Shown here piece after piece: positions 10,979 through 23,303 of a stretch of 64,000 nucleotides of DNA (position 1 is its first letter; every line of letters starts with the position of its first letter). The position numbers and the translations under genes are program-made. Under the pieces are notes generated by a model. It was not told the DNA's origin. It did not search any database and worked only from the letters and a program-made list of their open reading frames with translations. The stretch covers positions 361,718-425,717 of the forward strand of contig NZ_SJOM01000007.1 in the NCBI RefSeq assembly GCF_004762045.1. Reading direction: 5' to 3'. Source of the DNA: Mycobacterium sp. DL99 (lineage in GTDB: Bacteria > Actinomycetota > Actinomycetes > Mycobacteriales > Mycobacteriaceae).

Positions 10979-11209
10979 GGCCGTTGTCCTCCTAGCGTCG
11001 GCGGTCACTCAATGACTACGCCCGACATTTGTCGCACGCGAAAATTGTCCACCCCCCGACGGCACTAGAGCACTATTACACGTGAACCTGTGACGCGTGG
11101 GGCGCAGCTTCTGCTGTGAGGCGAGGGAGTGGTTGCCAGCGGGTGTGGGGGTATGTTGGGCAACCACGGGTGATCACGGCCACAGCCGGCCAAATGGGAG
11201 GGTGACGCT
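10979..11209. promoter_or_regulatory. Divergent pks / papA3 promoter region
   Basis: 231 bases separate the divergent pks and papA3 starts. The region holds the pks Shine-Dalgarno (AGGAGGA complement at 10987-10993), the papA3 Shine-Dalgarno GGGAGGG (11196-11202), a perfect GTGATCAC palindrome just after 11168, and a GGTTGCC/GGCAACC pair around a 21-base spacer near 11140. I could not assign a convincing -10/-35 pair to either side. Confidence 0.5.
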
Positions 11210-12631
11210 TTGCGCATCGGGAAGATAACTGTTGGCGCACTTGAGGAATGGACGCTGAGTCCGGGATCCGTCACGTCCTGGCATCCGACCGCTGCGGCTC
11301 AGGAAACGGCGGATCGGGCACCTGTCAGCTCGGTGCCGGTTAGCTACATGCAGAGTCAACATCTTCGGAATTACAGCGAGCGGAAGGCTGCCGGGCTGAA
11401 CTTCTCCCGGCAGATCATCGCCAGCTGTGAGGTGGCGGGCCAATGTGACATCTCGGCCATGGACCATGCGGTCAACACCTACCTGCGCAGGCATGACACG
11501 TTCCGCAGCTGGTTCGAAAAGGCCGATGACGGCAAATTTGTTAGGCGAACGATCGAAAACCCGGACGATATCGAGTTCATTCCGGTCGATCAGGGCAATA
11601 TGACCGTCGACGAAATACACGGCCATGTCGTGGCCATACCCAATCCCTTGGAATGGGGCTGCTTCACTTTCGGCATAATCCAGAACGAGGACCACTTCAC
11701 TTTCTTCGCGGCCATGGATCACGTGCACGGGGATGCCACGTTGATCGGCACGACGATGATGGAAGCCAATGGCATGTATTCGGCGATGAGTGGAAGCGGT
11801 CAAGCCCTCGCGCTGCCCGATGCCGGTAGCTTCGACGACTTCTGTGTCCGCGAGCGGGAGTACACGTCGGGGTTGACCCTGGATTCGCCCGGGGTGCGCG
11901 CGTGGATCGAGTTCGCCGAGAACAACGCTGACGGTTTTCCGGAATTCCCACTGCCGCTTGGTAATCCGGACAAGTCGACCAGCAGTGCATGGAGCTCTAT
12001 GGTGCTGATGGACACGGCGCAGACCGAACGCTTCGACGCGGCCTGTGCGGCGGCCGGCGCACGCTTCGTCGGCGGCTTGTTCGCCTGTCTGGGCCTGGTC
12101 GAGCACGAGTTCACCGGCGCACTGACTTATTACGGGCTCACGCCGAGAGATTCCCGAACGGCCAGCGACAATTTCATGACGCAGGGTTGGTTCACCGGTT
12201 TGATCCCGATTGTCGTGCCGGTCGCGGCGACCTCTTTCAGCGACGCGGCCGGAGCCGCACAGGCTTCTTTCGATTCAGGCCTGGATATGGCGAGAGTGCC
12301 GTATTATCGAGTGCTCGAGTTGGCGCCGTGGTTGAATTGGCCGCAGCCGAACTTTCCGGTGTCGAATTTCCTCCACGGTGGTGCCGCACCGCTCAACGCG
12401 ATCCTCGCCGCAGGCGATTTGGGCCTCGCGAACAACATCGGGATGTACCCCGACAATCGATTCTCGTACCAATTGACGATCTACATATTCAGGTACGGGG
12501 AGGGCACGGTCATGGCGATCATGCATCCGGACAACGCCGTTGCCGAGAAGTCGGTTACGCGGTACATGGAGGCGATGAAGTCGGTGTCTTCGAGGGTTGC
12601 TGACAGCGGGCACTGGGGGCGCGTCGCGTAG
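11210..12631 (+). CDS. papA3: PapA3-type polyketide-associated acyltransferase
   Basis: 473 residues with a TTG start chosen because GGGAGGG lies 7 bases upstream. The acyltransferase motif H-x3-D is visible at His171-Asp175 (sequence HVHGD). Length and N-terminal style match mycobacterial PapA proteins, which move acyl chains from an ACP or acyl-AMP enzyme onto a trehalose acceptor in the cytoplasm. In the TPP pathway, PapA3 makes the acylated trehalose precursor (known for the family). It heads a same-strand run papA3-mmpL10-PE-fadD23 with short gaps (48, 96 and about 45 bases), probably an operon. The exact positions acylated cannot be read from sequence. Confidence 0.88.
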   Translation: MRIGKITVGALEEWTLSPGSVTSWHPTAAAQETADRAPVSSVPVSYMQSQHLRNYSERKAAGLNFSRQIIASCEVAGQCDISAMDHAVNTYLRRHDTFRSWFEKADDGKFVRRTIENPDDIEFIPVDQGNMTVDEIHGHVVAIPNPLEWGCFTFGIIQNEDHFTFFAAMDHVHGDATLIGTTMMEANGMYSAMSGSGQALALPDAGSFDDFCVREREYTSGLTLDSPGVRAWIEFAENNADGFPEFPLPLGNPDKSTSSAWSSMVLMDTAQTERFDAACAAAGARFVGGLFACLGLVEHEFTGALTYYGLTPRDSRTASDNFMTQGWFTGLIPIVVPVAATSFSDAAGAAQASFDSGLDMARVPYYRVLELAPWLNWPQPNFPVSNFLHGGAAPLNAILAAGDLGLANNIGMYPDNRFSYQLTIYIFRYGEGTVMAIMHPDNAVAEKSVTRYMEAMKSVSSRVADSGHWGRVA

Positions 12632-12679
12632 CGGCGAGCGGAGCGATGGCCATGGAAGCGGCGCGAGGGTGAGGGCGAC

Positions 12680-15658
12680 ATGCGACGGCTAGCCGATTTC
12701 GTAGTGCGATGGCCCTGGGCGGTGATCGGGATCTGGGCGGCGCTGCTCGTCGCTCTGCCGTTGGCATGTCCGTCGCTGAGCGACATGGCCCAGAAGCATC
12801 CGCTCGCCATCCTGCCCAGTGATGCGCCGTCGAGTGTCACCGCCCAGAAGATGACCGAGGCCTTTCACGAGTCGGGCAACAACGACCTGCTGTTGGTGGC
12901 CCTGATCAACGAGAATGGGCTGGGTCCCTCGGACGAGGCGACCTATCGCAAGCTGGTGGACGCCCTGCGCGACGACGTCACAGACGTCGAAAGCGTCCAG
13001 GATTTTGTCGGCACTCCACAATTGCGACAGTTCTTGACCAGCAAGGACAAGACCACCTGGGTGTTGCCGGTGGGCCTGGTCGGTGAGTTGGGCACACCGC
13101 GGGCGATGGACTCGTTCAAGCGGGTTTCCGAGATCGTCAAACTCAGCACGGCCGGCAGCCCGCTGCAGGTGCACCTCACCGGTCCCGCGGCCACCGCCGC
13201 CGACCTCACCGTGGCCGGTGAGAACGATCGGCTCGCGATCGAGCTCGCGATCGCCGTGCTGGTCCTGGCGGTGTTGTTGCTGGTCTACCGCAGTCCGGTC
13301 ACGATGCTGCTGCCGTTGGTGACGATCGGGTCGTCCCTACTGATCGCCCAGGCCCTGGTGGCGGGTTTCTCCGAGCTGACGGGTACCGGTGTCTCGAACC
13401 AGTCCGTCGTGTTCCTGAGCGCGATCATGGCGGGCGCCGGCACGGATTACGCGGTCTTCCTGATCAGCCGCTATCACGACTATCTGCGCCTGGACAACGA
13501 CTTCGATCAGGCGGTCCGGGCCGCGATGTTGTCGATCGGGAAGGTGATCACCGCATCCGCAGCGACAGTGGGACTCACCTTCCTGCTGCTGAGCTTCACC
13601 AAAATGGGAGTGTTCAAGACGGTCGGAGTGTCGGCGGCGATCGGTATCGGCGTCGCGTACCTGGCCGGACTGACGCTGCTGCCGGCAATCCTGGTGCTGG
13701 TCGGACCGCGCGGGTGGGTGAAACCGCGGCGCGAACTCACCGCCCGGTTCTGGCGGCGTTCGGGAATCCGCATCGTGCGCCGGCCGGTGCCGCATCTCGT
13801 CGCCAGTCTTCTCGTGTTGGCGTTGCTGGCCGGCACCGCGATCTTTGCCAAGTACAACTATGACGATCGCAAGGTCGTGGCGGCATCGGCGCCGAGTTCG
13901 ATCGGGTACGCCGCGGTCGAACGTCATTTCCCGATCAGTCAGTCGATTCCCGAATACATTCTCATCCAGTCGCCACATGACCTGCGCACCCCGAGAGCAT
14001 TGGCGGACCTGGAGCAGATGGCTTCGCGCGTCGCCCAATTGCCCGACGTCGGTCTGGTCAGCGGCATCTCCCGTCCCTTGGGCGAGGTGCCCGCGGAATT
14101 CCGGGCCACATTCCAGGCCGGCATCGTCGGTACCCGGTTGGCCGACGGCTCCACCCAGATCGATCAGCGCTCCGGCGATCTCAACCGACTGGCATCCGGG
14201 GCCAACACGCTGGCCGACAGCCTCGCCGACGTACGCACTCAGATCAACCAGATCGCGCCCAGCCTGCAGGGCCTGGTCGACACGTTCTCCTCGGTGCGAA
14301 CCGAGTACGGCGGCGACAAGCTGGTGAAGGACGTCGAAACCACGGCCAAGCTGGTGCAGAGCGTCAATGCGCTCTCCAACGCCATGGGGTACAACGTGTC
14401 CGCCGTCAAGAACATCTTCGGCTGGATCGATCCGGTCCTGGCGGCGCTGCAGAACAATGCGGTCTGCGATGCCAACCCGTCCTGCGCCGACACCCGCATC
14501 CAGTTCCAGCGGCTCATCGACGCGAACAAGGACGGCAGCCTCGACCAGATCAACGATCTCGCTCATCAGCTGAACGGCGCTGGCGACGACAAGCAATCGC
14601 TCAACTCCACGGTCACCAAGCTGAACGCGGCGCTCGCCAGCGTCAACAAGGCGGTCAAGGCCATGGGGCTGAACAAGCCCGGCGGTCCGCAGTCGGGCTT
14701 GAAGGATCTGCAGCAAGGCGCCAACCGCCTGGCCGGCGGGAGCCGGGACGTAGCAGGCGGCGTCGATGAACTGGTCAAGCAGATCAAGGTGATCTCTGCC
14801 GGGTTGAACCAGGCTTCGTCGTTCCTGCTGACGATGCGCAACGACGCTGCAGATCCGGCACAGGCGGGGTTCAACATTCCGTCCGAGGTGCTGAACCTTC
14901 CGGAGTTCAAAAAAGCCTCGGCAGCGTACGTTTCGCCGGACGGCCGGTCGGTGCGGTATCTGGTCCAGACCAAGCTCAACCCGTTCAGCTCCGAGGCGAT
15001 GGATCAGGTCAATCAGATCCAGGACGTCGCCCGTGGGGCTCAGCCGAACACCACGCTGTCAGACGCCTCGATAACGATGGGCGGATTCCCGGCCGCACTA
15101 CGGGATACACGTGACTACTACCAGCAGGACATCCGGTTCATCATGACCGCGACCCTCATCGTGGTGCTGCTGATCCTGATGTTGCTGTTGCGTTCGATCG
15201 TCGCACCCTTGTACCTCGTCGGGTCCGTGGTGATCTCGTACTTCGCGGCGCTCGGCATCAGCGTCCTGGTGTTCCAGGCACTCCTCGGCCAGCAATTGCA
15301 TTGGAGCGTGCCCCCATTGGCGTTCGTGGTGCTGATCGCGGTGGGTGCCGACTACAACATGCTCCTGGTGTCGCGACTGCGCGACGAGTCTCCGCACAGC
15401 ACCCGGTATGGGGTCATCCGTACCCTGAGTTCTACCGGAGGCGTGATCACCGCAGCGGGTCTGATCTTCGCCGCTTCGGTTGCCGGTCTGATGTTCTCCA
15501 CCATCGGCATGGTGGTCCAGGGCGGTTTCGTGATCGGTGTGGGCATCTTGCTGGACACCTTCGTGGTGCGCACCATCACGGTGCCCGCCGTCGCTGCCCT
15601 GATCGGTAAGGCGAACTGGTGGCCGTCCCGAGCAGCCGGCGGACGGCAGCGCACATGA
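12680..15658 (+). CDS. mmpL10: MmpL10-type RND lipid exporter
   Basis: 992 residues with RND/MmpL layout: a first TM helix near residue 10, a periplasmic domain, a TM bundle with Asp256-Tyr257 in GTDYAVFL, a long second periplasmic domain (about residues 390-800, coiled-coil-like and rich in Gln/Asn/Leu) and a second TM bundle with Asp891-Tyr892 in GADYNMLL. The two Asp-Tyr pairs are the proton-relay residues of MmpL transporters. It should carry the trehalose lipid precursor across the inner membrane. The position between papA3 and the PE acyltransferase is the TPP arrangement. No truncation is seen. Confidence 0.9.
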   Translation: MRRLADFVVRWPWAVIGIWAALLVALPLACPSLSDMAQKHPLAILPSDAPSSVTAQKMTEAFHESGNNDLLLVALINENGLGPSDEATYRKLVDALRDDVTDVESVQDFVGTPQLRQFLTSKDKTTWVLPVGLVGELGTPRAMDSFKRVSEIVKLSTAGSPLQVHLTGPAATAADLTVAGENDRLAIELAIAVLVLAVLLLVYRSPVTMLLPLVTIGSSLLIAQALVAGFSELTGTGVSNQSVVFLSAIMAGAGTDYAVFLISRYHDYLRLDNDFDQAVRAAMLSIGKVITASAATVGLTFLLLSFTKMGVFKTVGVSAAIGIGVAYLAGLTLLPAILVLVGPRGWVKPRRELTARFWRRSGIRIVRRPVPHLVASLLVLALLAGTAIFAKYNYDDRKVVAASAPSSIGYAAVERHFPISQSIPEYILIQSPHDLRTPRALADLEQMASRVAQLPDVGLVSGISRPLGEVPAEFRATFQAGIVGTRLADGSTQIDQRSGDLNRLASGANTLADSLADVRTQINQIAPSLQGLVDTFSSVRTEYGGDKLVKDVETTAKLVQSVNALSNAMGYNVSAVKNIFGWIDPVLAALQNNAVCDANPSCADTRIQFQRLIDANKDGSLDQINDLAHQLNGAGDDKQSLNSTVTKLNAALASVNKAVKAMGLNKPGGPQSGLKDLQQGANRLAGGSRDVAGGVDELVKQIKVISAGLNQASSFLLTMRNDAADPAQAGFNIPSEVLNLPEFKKASAAYVSPDGRSVRYLVQTKLNPFSSEAMDQVNQIQDVARGAQPNTTLSDASITMGGFPAALRDTRDYYQQDIRFIMTATLIVVLLILMLLLRSIVAPLYLVGSVVISYFAALGISVLVFQALLGQQLHWSVPPLAFVVLIAVGADYNMLLVSRLRDESPHSTRYGVIRTLSSTGGVITAAGLIFAASVAGLMFSTIGMVVQGGFVIGVGILLDTFVVRTITVPAVAALIGKANWWPSRAAGGRQRT

Positions 15659-15754
15659 GGGGCAATTTCGGAAGTTGCGCAGGTAAGGACGGGTGAGCGC
15701 GCACGGGTGATGTGTGTGAAACTACGAAACGAAGCGGGGCGATCAGGAGTGGAG

Positions 15755-16894
15755 ATGAAGAAACTCCTTGCAGGACTTGCGGTGCTGGTGACGACAACCG
15801 TCACAGGATCCCTCGGTGTCCTCGGGAGCGCGTCGGCCGATGACACGTCGCCGCCCGGGCCGCCGACGCCCGGCGGCCCGACCTCTGGGACGTCAAACCC
15901 CGGAACCGCGTACGCCCTGGGTGGGGCTCACGTCCTCGGGATTCCCTATGACGAGTACATCCGTATGACGGGTGAGCAGTGGTTCCCCGGCATGAAGCGG
16001 GTGAAGGTCGACTACCCGGCGGGACAGGTTCAGGGCCACACCCTGGAACGTCTCTTTCCCGGTATCGGCCCGATCGGGGAACAGATCTATCCTGGCCTGG
16101 GCCTCGACGGTCCCAGCATCGGCGAGTCGGTCGACGAGGGAGAGGGAAACCTCGACGCGGCCATCCGCAACGGTGGCAAAGGGACAGCGATGGGATTGTC
16201 CGAGGGAGCCCTCGTGCTCAACGCCGTGAAGGCGCGACTGGCCAATGATCCGACCGCTCCGCCGCCGGATCAGCTGAGCTTCGCGACGTTCGGTGACCCG
16301 ATTGCCAAGCATCCCTTCGGTGAGAGCTTCCTGACCCAGAACTTTCCCGTCGGGAGCGTCGTGCCGTTCATGGACTACCGCATACCGGCTCCCGTGGAGA
16401 GCCAGTACCACACCGACCAGTTCATCTCCGCCTACGACAGCATCGCCGACTGGCCGGACCGGCCCGACAACTGGATGAGCGTGATCAACGCGATCGCCGG
16501 TTTGGCTACCGGTCACACCGCGATCGCGTTCACCAATCCGAGCAACGTTCCGGCACAGAACATCCGGACGACGGTCAACTCCAAGGGTGCGACGACGACG
16601 ACGTACCTGGTCCCCGAGGAGCACCTCCCGCTGGTGTTGCCGTTCAAGTACCTCGGATACGACAAGAACACGCTCAACGAGCTGGACCGGGTCTTGCTGC
16701 CCATGGTGGACGCGGGCTATTCGCGAAATGACGATCCGGCGACCGCTCCGGTCACGGTGGACCCGGTGCACGGTTTCGACCCCGCGGAAGTCACCGCACC
16801 TGCGAACCAGGCGACCTTCGGCGGCGGCACCGATCCGATGTCGGAACTGGCGAACGCTGCGTTGTCGGTGCTGAACCCGCAGGGCGCGGGCTGA
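15755..16894 (+). CDS. Secreted PE-PPE-domain acyltransferase (TPP 'PE' type)
   Basis: 379 residues. The frame is open further upstream, but ATG 15755 is preferred: AGGAG lies at 15745-15749 and it starts a textbook Sec signal peptide (MKK, hydrophobic core, cleavage after A-S-A near residue 31). The mature part is an alpha/beta-hydrolase of the PE-PPE domain family with nucleophile motif G-L-S-E-G (Ser149). It has no PE or PPE N-terminal domain despite the family name. In TPP synthesis the equivalent protein carries out the last acyl transfers in the outer envelope, and export by signal peptide fits that. It lies between mmpL10 and fadD23. Confidence 0.85.
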   Translation: MKKLLAGLAVLVTTTVTGSLGVLGSASADDTSPPGPPTPGGPTSGTSNPGTAYALGGAHVLGIPYDEYIRMTGEQWFPGMKRVKVDYPAGQVQGHTLERLFPGIGPIGEQIYPGLGLDGPSIGESVDEGEGNLDAAIRNGGKGTAMGLSEGALVLNAVKARLANDPTAPPPDQLSFATFGDPIAKHPFGESFLTQNFPVGSVVPFMDYRIPAPVESQYHTDQFISAYDSIADWPDRPDNWMSVINAIAGLATGHTAIAFTNPSNVPAQNIRTTVNSKGATTTTYLVPEEHLPLVLPFKYLGYDKNTLNELDRVLLPMVDAGYSRNDDPATAPVTVDPVHGFDPAEVTAPANQATFGGGTDPMSELANAALSVLNPQGAG

Positions 16895-16941
16895 CGGCGC
16901 CTCCCGAGCCGATCGAATCGACTAGTAACGGACGTGATGTG

Positions 16942-18696
16942 ATGCCCAGCCCCCAGTCATCAATTCTCTCGATGCTGCATGGACGTGCCAGTCTGCGGCC
17001 CAACGACGTTGCCTTCACCTTCACCGATTACGCCGCCGATCCGGCGGGCGTGGTCGAGACGCTGACGTGGTCGCAACTGTCGCGCCGGACGATGAGCGTG
17101 GCGCGCGAGATTCGCCTTCACGGGTCGGTCGGTGACCGTGCGGTGATTCTGGCCCAGCAGGGCCTCGAGTACATCCTGGCGTTCCTGGGTTCGATGCAGG
17201 CCGGGTTGGTGGCGGTTCCGCTTCCCCTGCCTCATCGCGGCTCAAGCCATGAGCGCGTGAGTGCGGTGTTCGTCGATACGAGGCCTTCGGTGGTCCTGAC
17301 GACGTCCGCGGTCGCCGAGGATGTCGGCGACTACGTCGATCAGTCACGTATGAGCACCGCGCCGAAGATCGTTGTGGTCGATTCGCTGAACCTGGACGCC
17401 GACCATGGAACAGATGGATTGGGCAGTGGCACAGCTGAATTCCCTGCCACGGCGTATCTGCAGTACAGCTCGGGTTCGACCCGGCTGCCTACCGGGGTGA
17501 TGATCTCGCACCGCAACCTTCAGTCGAATTTCGAGCAGTTGATGCGCTGTTTGTTCGCGGATGCGAACGTCAAGACCTCGACTGATATGACCATCGTTTC
17601 GTGGCTGCCCTTCTACCACGACATGGGTTTGGTACTCGGTGTCTGCGCACCCATACTCGGCGGCTACTCCGCGGCCCTGACGAGCCCGGTGGCTTTCCTG
17701 GAGAAGCCGGCCAGATGGGTCCGAGCGCTCGCTGAGAATCCGGGTGCCTTTTCTGCGGCGCCCAACTTCGCCTTCGACCTGGCCGCCCGCAAGACGAAAG
17801 ACGCGGACCTTGCCGGGCTCGACCTCGGCGGGGTGCGGGGCATCATCAACGGCGCCGAGCGCGTCGAACCGGCCAGCCTGGAACGTTTCACAGATCGGTT
17901 CGCCCACTTCAACTTTCGCGATCATATGCTGCGGCCGTCATACGGACTGGCCGAGGCAACCGTGTTCGTGGCCACCGGCACGTGGAGTGAGGCGTCGGAG
18001 CCCGCTCACTTCGACGTCGATGAACTGTCCGCGGGCCGGGTCCGGCGGTGTGCGGCCGGAACCGGCTCTGCGCTGGTCAACTACAAGCTGCCGCAGTCTC
18101 CCGTGGTGCGCATCGTCGACGCCGATACGAACACGGAATGCGCGCAGGACGCGGTCGGCGAGATCTGGGTCCACGGCGACAATGTCGCGGCCGGCTACTG
18201 GAGCAGGTCACCGGAGGAGCAGCAGTGCTTCGGCGCCACGCTCGCCGACCCGACTGCCGGCACGCCTGACGGACCTTGGTTGAAAACCGGTGATCTGGGC
18301 TTCGTCTCCGAGGGTGATCTGTTCGTCGTCGGGCGCATCAAGGATCTGCTGATCATCCGCGGGCGTAATCACTACCCCGAGGACATCGAGGCGACGGTCC
18401 AGCAGATCACCGGTGGTCGGGTCGCGGCGATCTCGGTGCCGGTGAACAGCACCGAGAAGCTGGTGACCGTGATCGAGGTCAAGAAGCGGGGAGAGTCCAC
18501 GATAGAGGCGGTGCACTGGCTCAAGGAGATCAAGAGCGATGTCACCTCCGCGATATCCAATGCGCACGGGTTGAATGTCGGGGACCTCGTCCTCGTGTCT
18601 CCGGGGTCGATACCCACGACCACGAGCGGCAAGGTCCGCCGAGCCGCCTGCGTCGAGCAGTACCGGCAGGACGAGTTCACGCGCTTGGACGCCTGA
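16942..18696 (+). CDS. fadD23: Fatty acyl-AMP ligase (FadD23-type FAAL)
   Basis: About 584 residues. An adjacent GTG at 16939 could also start it. ANL-superfamily motifs are visible: the P-loop-like core [11 protein letters not shown] near residue 175 and the C-terminal TTTSGKVRR with the catalytic Lys. The SSGST form of the motif and the FAAL-like spacing suggest an acyl-AMP ligase that feeds a PKS directly rather than making acyl-CoA. By context it loads the starter fatty acid onto the bimodular PKS. A separate long-chain FadD in this window (58585-60207) is of the acyl-CoA synthetase type. Confidence 0.87.
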   Translation: MPSPQSSILSMLHGRASLRPNDVAFTFTDYAADPAGVVETLTWSQLSRRTMSVAREIRLHGSVGDRAVILAQQGLEYILAFLGSMQAGLVAVPLPLPHRGSSHERVSAVFVDTRPSVVLTTSAVAEDVGDYVDQSRMSTAPKIVVVDSLNLDADHGTDGLGSGTAEFPATAYLQYSSGSTRLPTGVMISHRNLQSNFEQLMRCLFADANVKTSTDMTIVSWLPFYHDMGLVLGVCAPILGGYSAALTSPVAFLEKPARWVRALAENPGAFSAAPNFAFDLAARKTKDADLAGLDLGGVRGIINGAERVEPASLERFTDRFAHFNFRDHMLRPSYGLAEATVFVATGTWSEASEPAHFDVDELSAGRVRRCAAGTGSALVNYKLPQSPVVRIVDADTNTECAQDAVGEIWVHGDNVAAGYWSRSPEEQQCFGATLADPTAGTPDGPWLKTGDLGFVSEGDLFVVGRIKDLLIIRGRNHYPEDIEATVQQITGGRVAAISVPVNSTEKLVTVIEVKKRGESTIEAVHWLKEIKSDVTSAISNAHGLNVGDLVLVSPGSIPTTTSGKVRRAACVEQYRQDEFTRLDA

Positions 18697-18737
18697 GCGG
18701 ACCCCCGTACCGCTGCGTTGTACCGCGCGTGATTGCA

Positions 18738-18749
18738 GTAGTGCACTAC
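18738..18749. promoter_or_regulatory. Perfect 12-bp palindrome upstream of the P450 gene
   Basis: GTAGTGCACTAC is self-complementary and lies in the 125-base gap between the FAAL stop (18696) and the P450 start (18822). It is a candidate operator for the P450 operon. The gap and the palindrome suggest that the P450 group has its own promoter rather than being the tail of the TPP operon. No matching second copy was found. Confidence 0.4.
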
Positions 18750-18821
18750 CGAGTTCGGCCCACCGCAAGCGCGCGATGATTCCCACGGGATTCCGGGGAA
18801 CATCGCAGCTTGGGGGACCGC

Positions 18822-20177
18822 ATGACCGATCAGGCCGTGGCCGGGTTGAACCCGCCGGAGGTGCGCTCACCCAAGTTCGTGCAAGCACTGGGATTCGTCG
18901 CCTTCCGCCGTAAAGCGATGCGGAGTTGGATCAAGCGGCACGGACACGTCTTCGAGATCAAGGCTCCCATCTTCGGACGCTCCGTCGTCGTCTCTGACCC
19001 GGCCCTGGTGAGGTCGGTGTGTACCGCGAGCGTCGACCAGTTGGTGAATGTGCAACCGAACCTCGGCAACCTTTTCGGGCCGGGTTCGACATTTGCGCTC
19101 GACGGCGACCGGCACCGTGATCGGCGCCGATTGCTCGCCCCGGTATTTCACGGGCAGAACCTCAAGGATCTCGAGAAGGCGGTCGAGGAAGCGACATTGC
19201 GAGAATGCGCGAATTGGCCTGAGGGCGAGGAATTCCGGACTCTGGAGCCGATGTGCAGGATCACGTTGGATGTGATCCTGCAGTTTCTCTTCGGCGCGGA
19301 TGACGCCGACGGCGCCGAGATGGGCCGGCTCCGCCAGATCATCCGGGCCTTCAACACTCTCGGGTCCTACATGGCTTTCGTCCCGACGCCGTCATTCCGG
19401 ACGGGACGCTGGAGTCCGTGGGGTGTGTTGAACGCGTACCGCAGGGCATACGACCGGATCGTGTTCACGCTCATCGACCGGGCTGAAGCCGACCCGCGCC
19501 TCGGCGAACGGGAAGACGCTCTGGCGTTGTTGCTCCGCAGTGGGCGTGACGATGGGACCTGGATGTCCCGGCTGGAGATCTGCGACGAACTGCTGACGCT
19601 GACCGTAGCCGGCCATGAAACCACCTCATCAGCGCTCAGTTGGGCATTCGAGCGGTTGCGGCGCCACCCAGACGTGCTGGCCGAGCTGGTCAGGGAGGTC
19701 GACGAGGGCGGCAGTGACTTCCGCCGCGCCACAATTCTGGAAGTGCTGCGAGTACGCACCATCGTCGATGTGGTCGGCCGCCGGGTGAGGGTGCCGAATT
19801 TCAGCCTCGGACCGTGGCAGATTCCGCGGGACCGTACGGTGGTCGTACGCATCGCCGACCTGCATGAGAATCCCGACATTTTCCCTAACCCTGAACGGTT
19901 CGAGCCCTGCCGCTTCCTGCGAACCAGGCCGAGGGCACCGGAATGGCTGGCGTTCGGCGGTGGTGTACGGCGTTGCCTCGGAGCGGATTTCGCGGTGTTC
20001 GAGGTGGATGTCGTGCTGCGGACGGTGCTGCGCAATTTCTGGATTCAGACCGACAGCGCCGCCGATGAGAAGCCGCACTTCCGCGGACTCGGCCACACCC
20101 CGTGGCGCGGCGGTCGCATTGTCGTCAGGCGCCGATGCCGGCCCGGCGAAGGCCAGTCCTTGTGTCGACCCAGATGA
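18822..20177 (+). CDS. Cytochrome P450
   Basis: 451 residues from ATG 18822, with GGGGGA just upstream. A TTG at 18810 is the alternative. All P450 hallmarks are present: I-helix A-G-H-E-T-T, K-helix E-V-L-R, and haem loop F-G-G-G-V-R-R-C-L-G with ligand Cys385. The N-terminus is soluble, as in bacterial P450s. The style resembles the CYP135/136/138 group of mycobacteria, but I cannot assign a family. The C-terminus carries a basic Arg/Cys-rich tail of about 15 residues. Its stop overlaps the next start as ATGA, so the two genes are translationally coupled. Neighbouring lipid genes suggest hydroxylation of a lipid or polyketide, by inference only. Confidence 0.9.
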   Translation: MTDQAVAGLNPPEVRSPKFVQALGFVAFRRKAMRSWIKRHGHVFEIKAPIFGRSVVVSDPALVRSVCTASVDQLVNVQPNLGNLFGPGSTFALDGDRHRDRRRLLAPVFHGQNLKDLEKAVEEATLRECANWPEGEEFRTLEPMCRITLDVILQFLFGADDADGAEMGRLRQIIRAFNTLGSYMAFVPTPSFRTGRWSPWGVLNAYRRAYDRIVFTLIDRAEADPRLGEREDALALLLRSGRDDGTWMSRLEICDELLTLTVAGHETTSSALSWAFERLRRHPDVLAELVREVDEGGSDFRRATILEVLRVRTIVDVVGRRVRVPNFSLGPWQIPRDRTVVVRIADLHENPDIFPNPERFEPCRFLRTRPRAPEWLAFGGGVRRCLGADFAVFEVDVVLRTVLRNFWIQTDSAADEKPHFRGLGHTPWRGGRIVVRRRCRPGEGQSLCRPR

Positions 20178-21464
20178 TCAAACCGTCACGCGCGCACCGG
20201 TTTGACATCCGGTGCAATATCGGAGACGTCATCGTCGCGAACCTGGCGATGCACATCGTCTTCTTCTTCGAGCGGCGCCTGGACACCGGGGCACTCGCGA
20301 GCGCTTTGGCCCACGCGCTCGACAGCGTTCCGGTTTTCGCGGGTCGGATGGCCATGGCCAGGCCTGCGATGACGATTCGTTGTGACGGGCAGGGAGTGCC
20401 GCTCACCGCGGAGTCGTCTGACGGCACGCTCGGTGATGCGATCCGATCGACGTTGCAGGGCAACGGAAGCTGGCTCGTCGACCCGGTTAACGGCCCGCTG
20501 GCGCGATGGGGTTGGGGTCCGCTGTGCAGGGTGCGGGTCACCCACCTTGCCGACGGCGCGACCGCGATCGGTGTGTCATGGCACCACGCGATCGGTGACA
20601 TGCAGTCGCTGATGCACTTCATGAATGCCTGGGCGGCCGCGGCCTCCGGCAAGCCACTGGCTGTGCCGTTGATCGTCGAAGACCGCGTGGCCTACCTCGA
20701 CGAACATCTGCCTGCCGACGGCGCCCGCGAGCCCGGGGTGCGTTGTCTGCGTCCGGCAGAGATTGCCCGCGGCGCGTGGTACCTGGCCAACGAGGCGCGC
20801 CGGCAGCGAACCCTTAGCCTGTATTTCGGGGAGGATGAGATCGCCCGCATGCGCAGTGCGTATGGGAATCGGATCCGGTTGTCCGCCAACGATGTTGTGT
20901 GCGCGCATGTGTCGGAAGCGCTCATGCGAACGGATCCTGCGGTCGACCGCCGCGCGCTGGCGATCGTCGTCAACGCGCGGAATCGTTGTGGTCTCGATCC
21001 GATGCTGATCGGAAATATCGTCACGACCCTGAACGTCGACCTGCGCCGCGGCGAGGGCGCGCAAGCGATCGCCGAACGCATCCGGCACACCGTGGATCAC
21101 TTCGCCGATGAACACTGCGACATGCGTATCAACCAACGATTCCTCGATGCCATCGGGGCCGTGCGGGCCGTCCGCTGTGTCACCTCCTCCTTCAATCCGG
21201 ACCGGTGGAACCCGCTCGTCTCCAACCAGAGCAGCTTCGGCGTGTACCGCCTCCAGTTCGAGGACACCACCCCGGCCTACTGCGCGCTGTTGATGACGCT
21301 GCCCATCGCCGGAATCGGGGCACTGTTGGAAGGCGCGGGAGGTCGCGGACTGGTCTTTCAGATGAACTTGCCGTCAAAGGAATTCGAAGCGGCATCGAGC
21401 CCCGCAGTTCAGCAACACCTGCACCGGTTCCGGCGGGCGGACGACGACATTCCCCGCTTGCACC

Positions 21465-21481
<17 letters not shown>
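20174..21481 (+). CDS. BAHD-like HxxxD acyltransferase
   Basis: 435 residues from ATG 20174, which overlaps the P450 stop by four bases (ATGA). The frame is open further upstream but coupling decides the start. The catalytic motif H-H-A-I-G-D places His138 and Asp142. A C-terminal GVYRLQFED / GAGGRGL / NLPSKEF region resembles the transferase (PF02458, BAHD) fold more than PapA or condensation domains. It probably transfers an acyl group to a hydroxyl, plausibly the one made by the coupled P450. There is no signal peptide and no TM helix. Substrate unknown. Confidence 0.7.
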
Positions 21482-23040
<1,559 letters not shown>

Positions 23041-23064
23041 CCTCCGAGCCTCGGGCCGGCCGGC

Positions 23065-23226
23065 TCAGGGCCGTGCGGCGAGTTCGTCGCGATATTTGGC
23101 GATGCGCTGTTCGATCTCGCCGGCATCGCCCGGCCGGCCCTCTTTACGGGCCAACTCGGCCCGGATCGACAGTTCCCGGATCGCGGTCCGGATCTCGTTG
23201 ATGCTGTGAGTCTGTCCCATGCTCAT
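23065..23226 (-). CDS. Small conserved-looking helical protein, function unknown
   Basis: 53 residues from ATG 23226, with an AGGCAG-like site 6 bases upstream. A second ATG follows two codons later. It is charged and probably two helices (EIRTAIRELSIRAELARKEG, then an Arg/Glu-rich helix). It lies downstream of sdhB on the same strand, but the sdh terminator hairpin (23304-23348) stands between, so it is probably transcribed separately or by read-through. I do not recognise the family. Confidence 0.55.
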   Translation of the reverse strand: MSMGQTHSINEIRTAIRELSIRAELARKEGRPGDAGEIEQRIAKYRDELAARP

Positions 23227-23303
23227 GGAGCTGCCTTTCGACGCTGATTGGCTGCTTTTCCTGAGCCTACGCCGTCGCCTCGGTTTCCTCCCGACCTCCA
23301 AAA

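Noticed and set aside
11130..11170. GGTTGCC ... GGCAACC repeat in the pks/papA3 gap as an operator
   Set aside because: Spacer of 21 bases and no second copy; too weak to call, mentioned only within the promoter region.
13337..14716. 459-codon minus-strand frame
   Set aside because: Antisense to the periplasmic domain of MmpL10, with no motif and a His/Asp/Arg-rich shadow composition.
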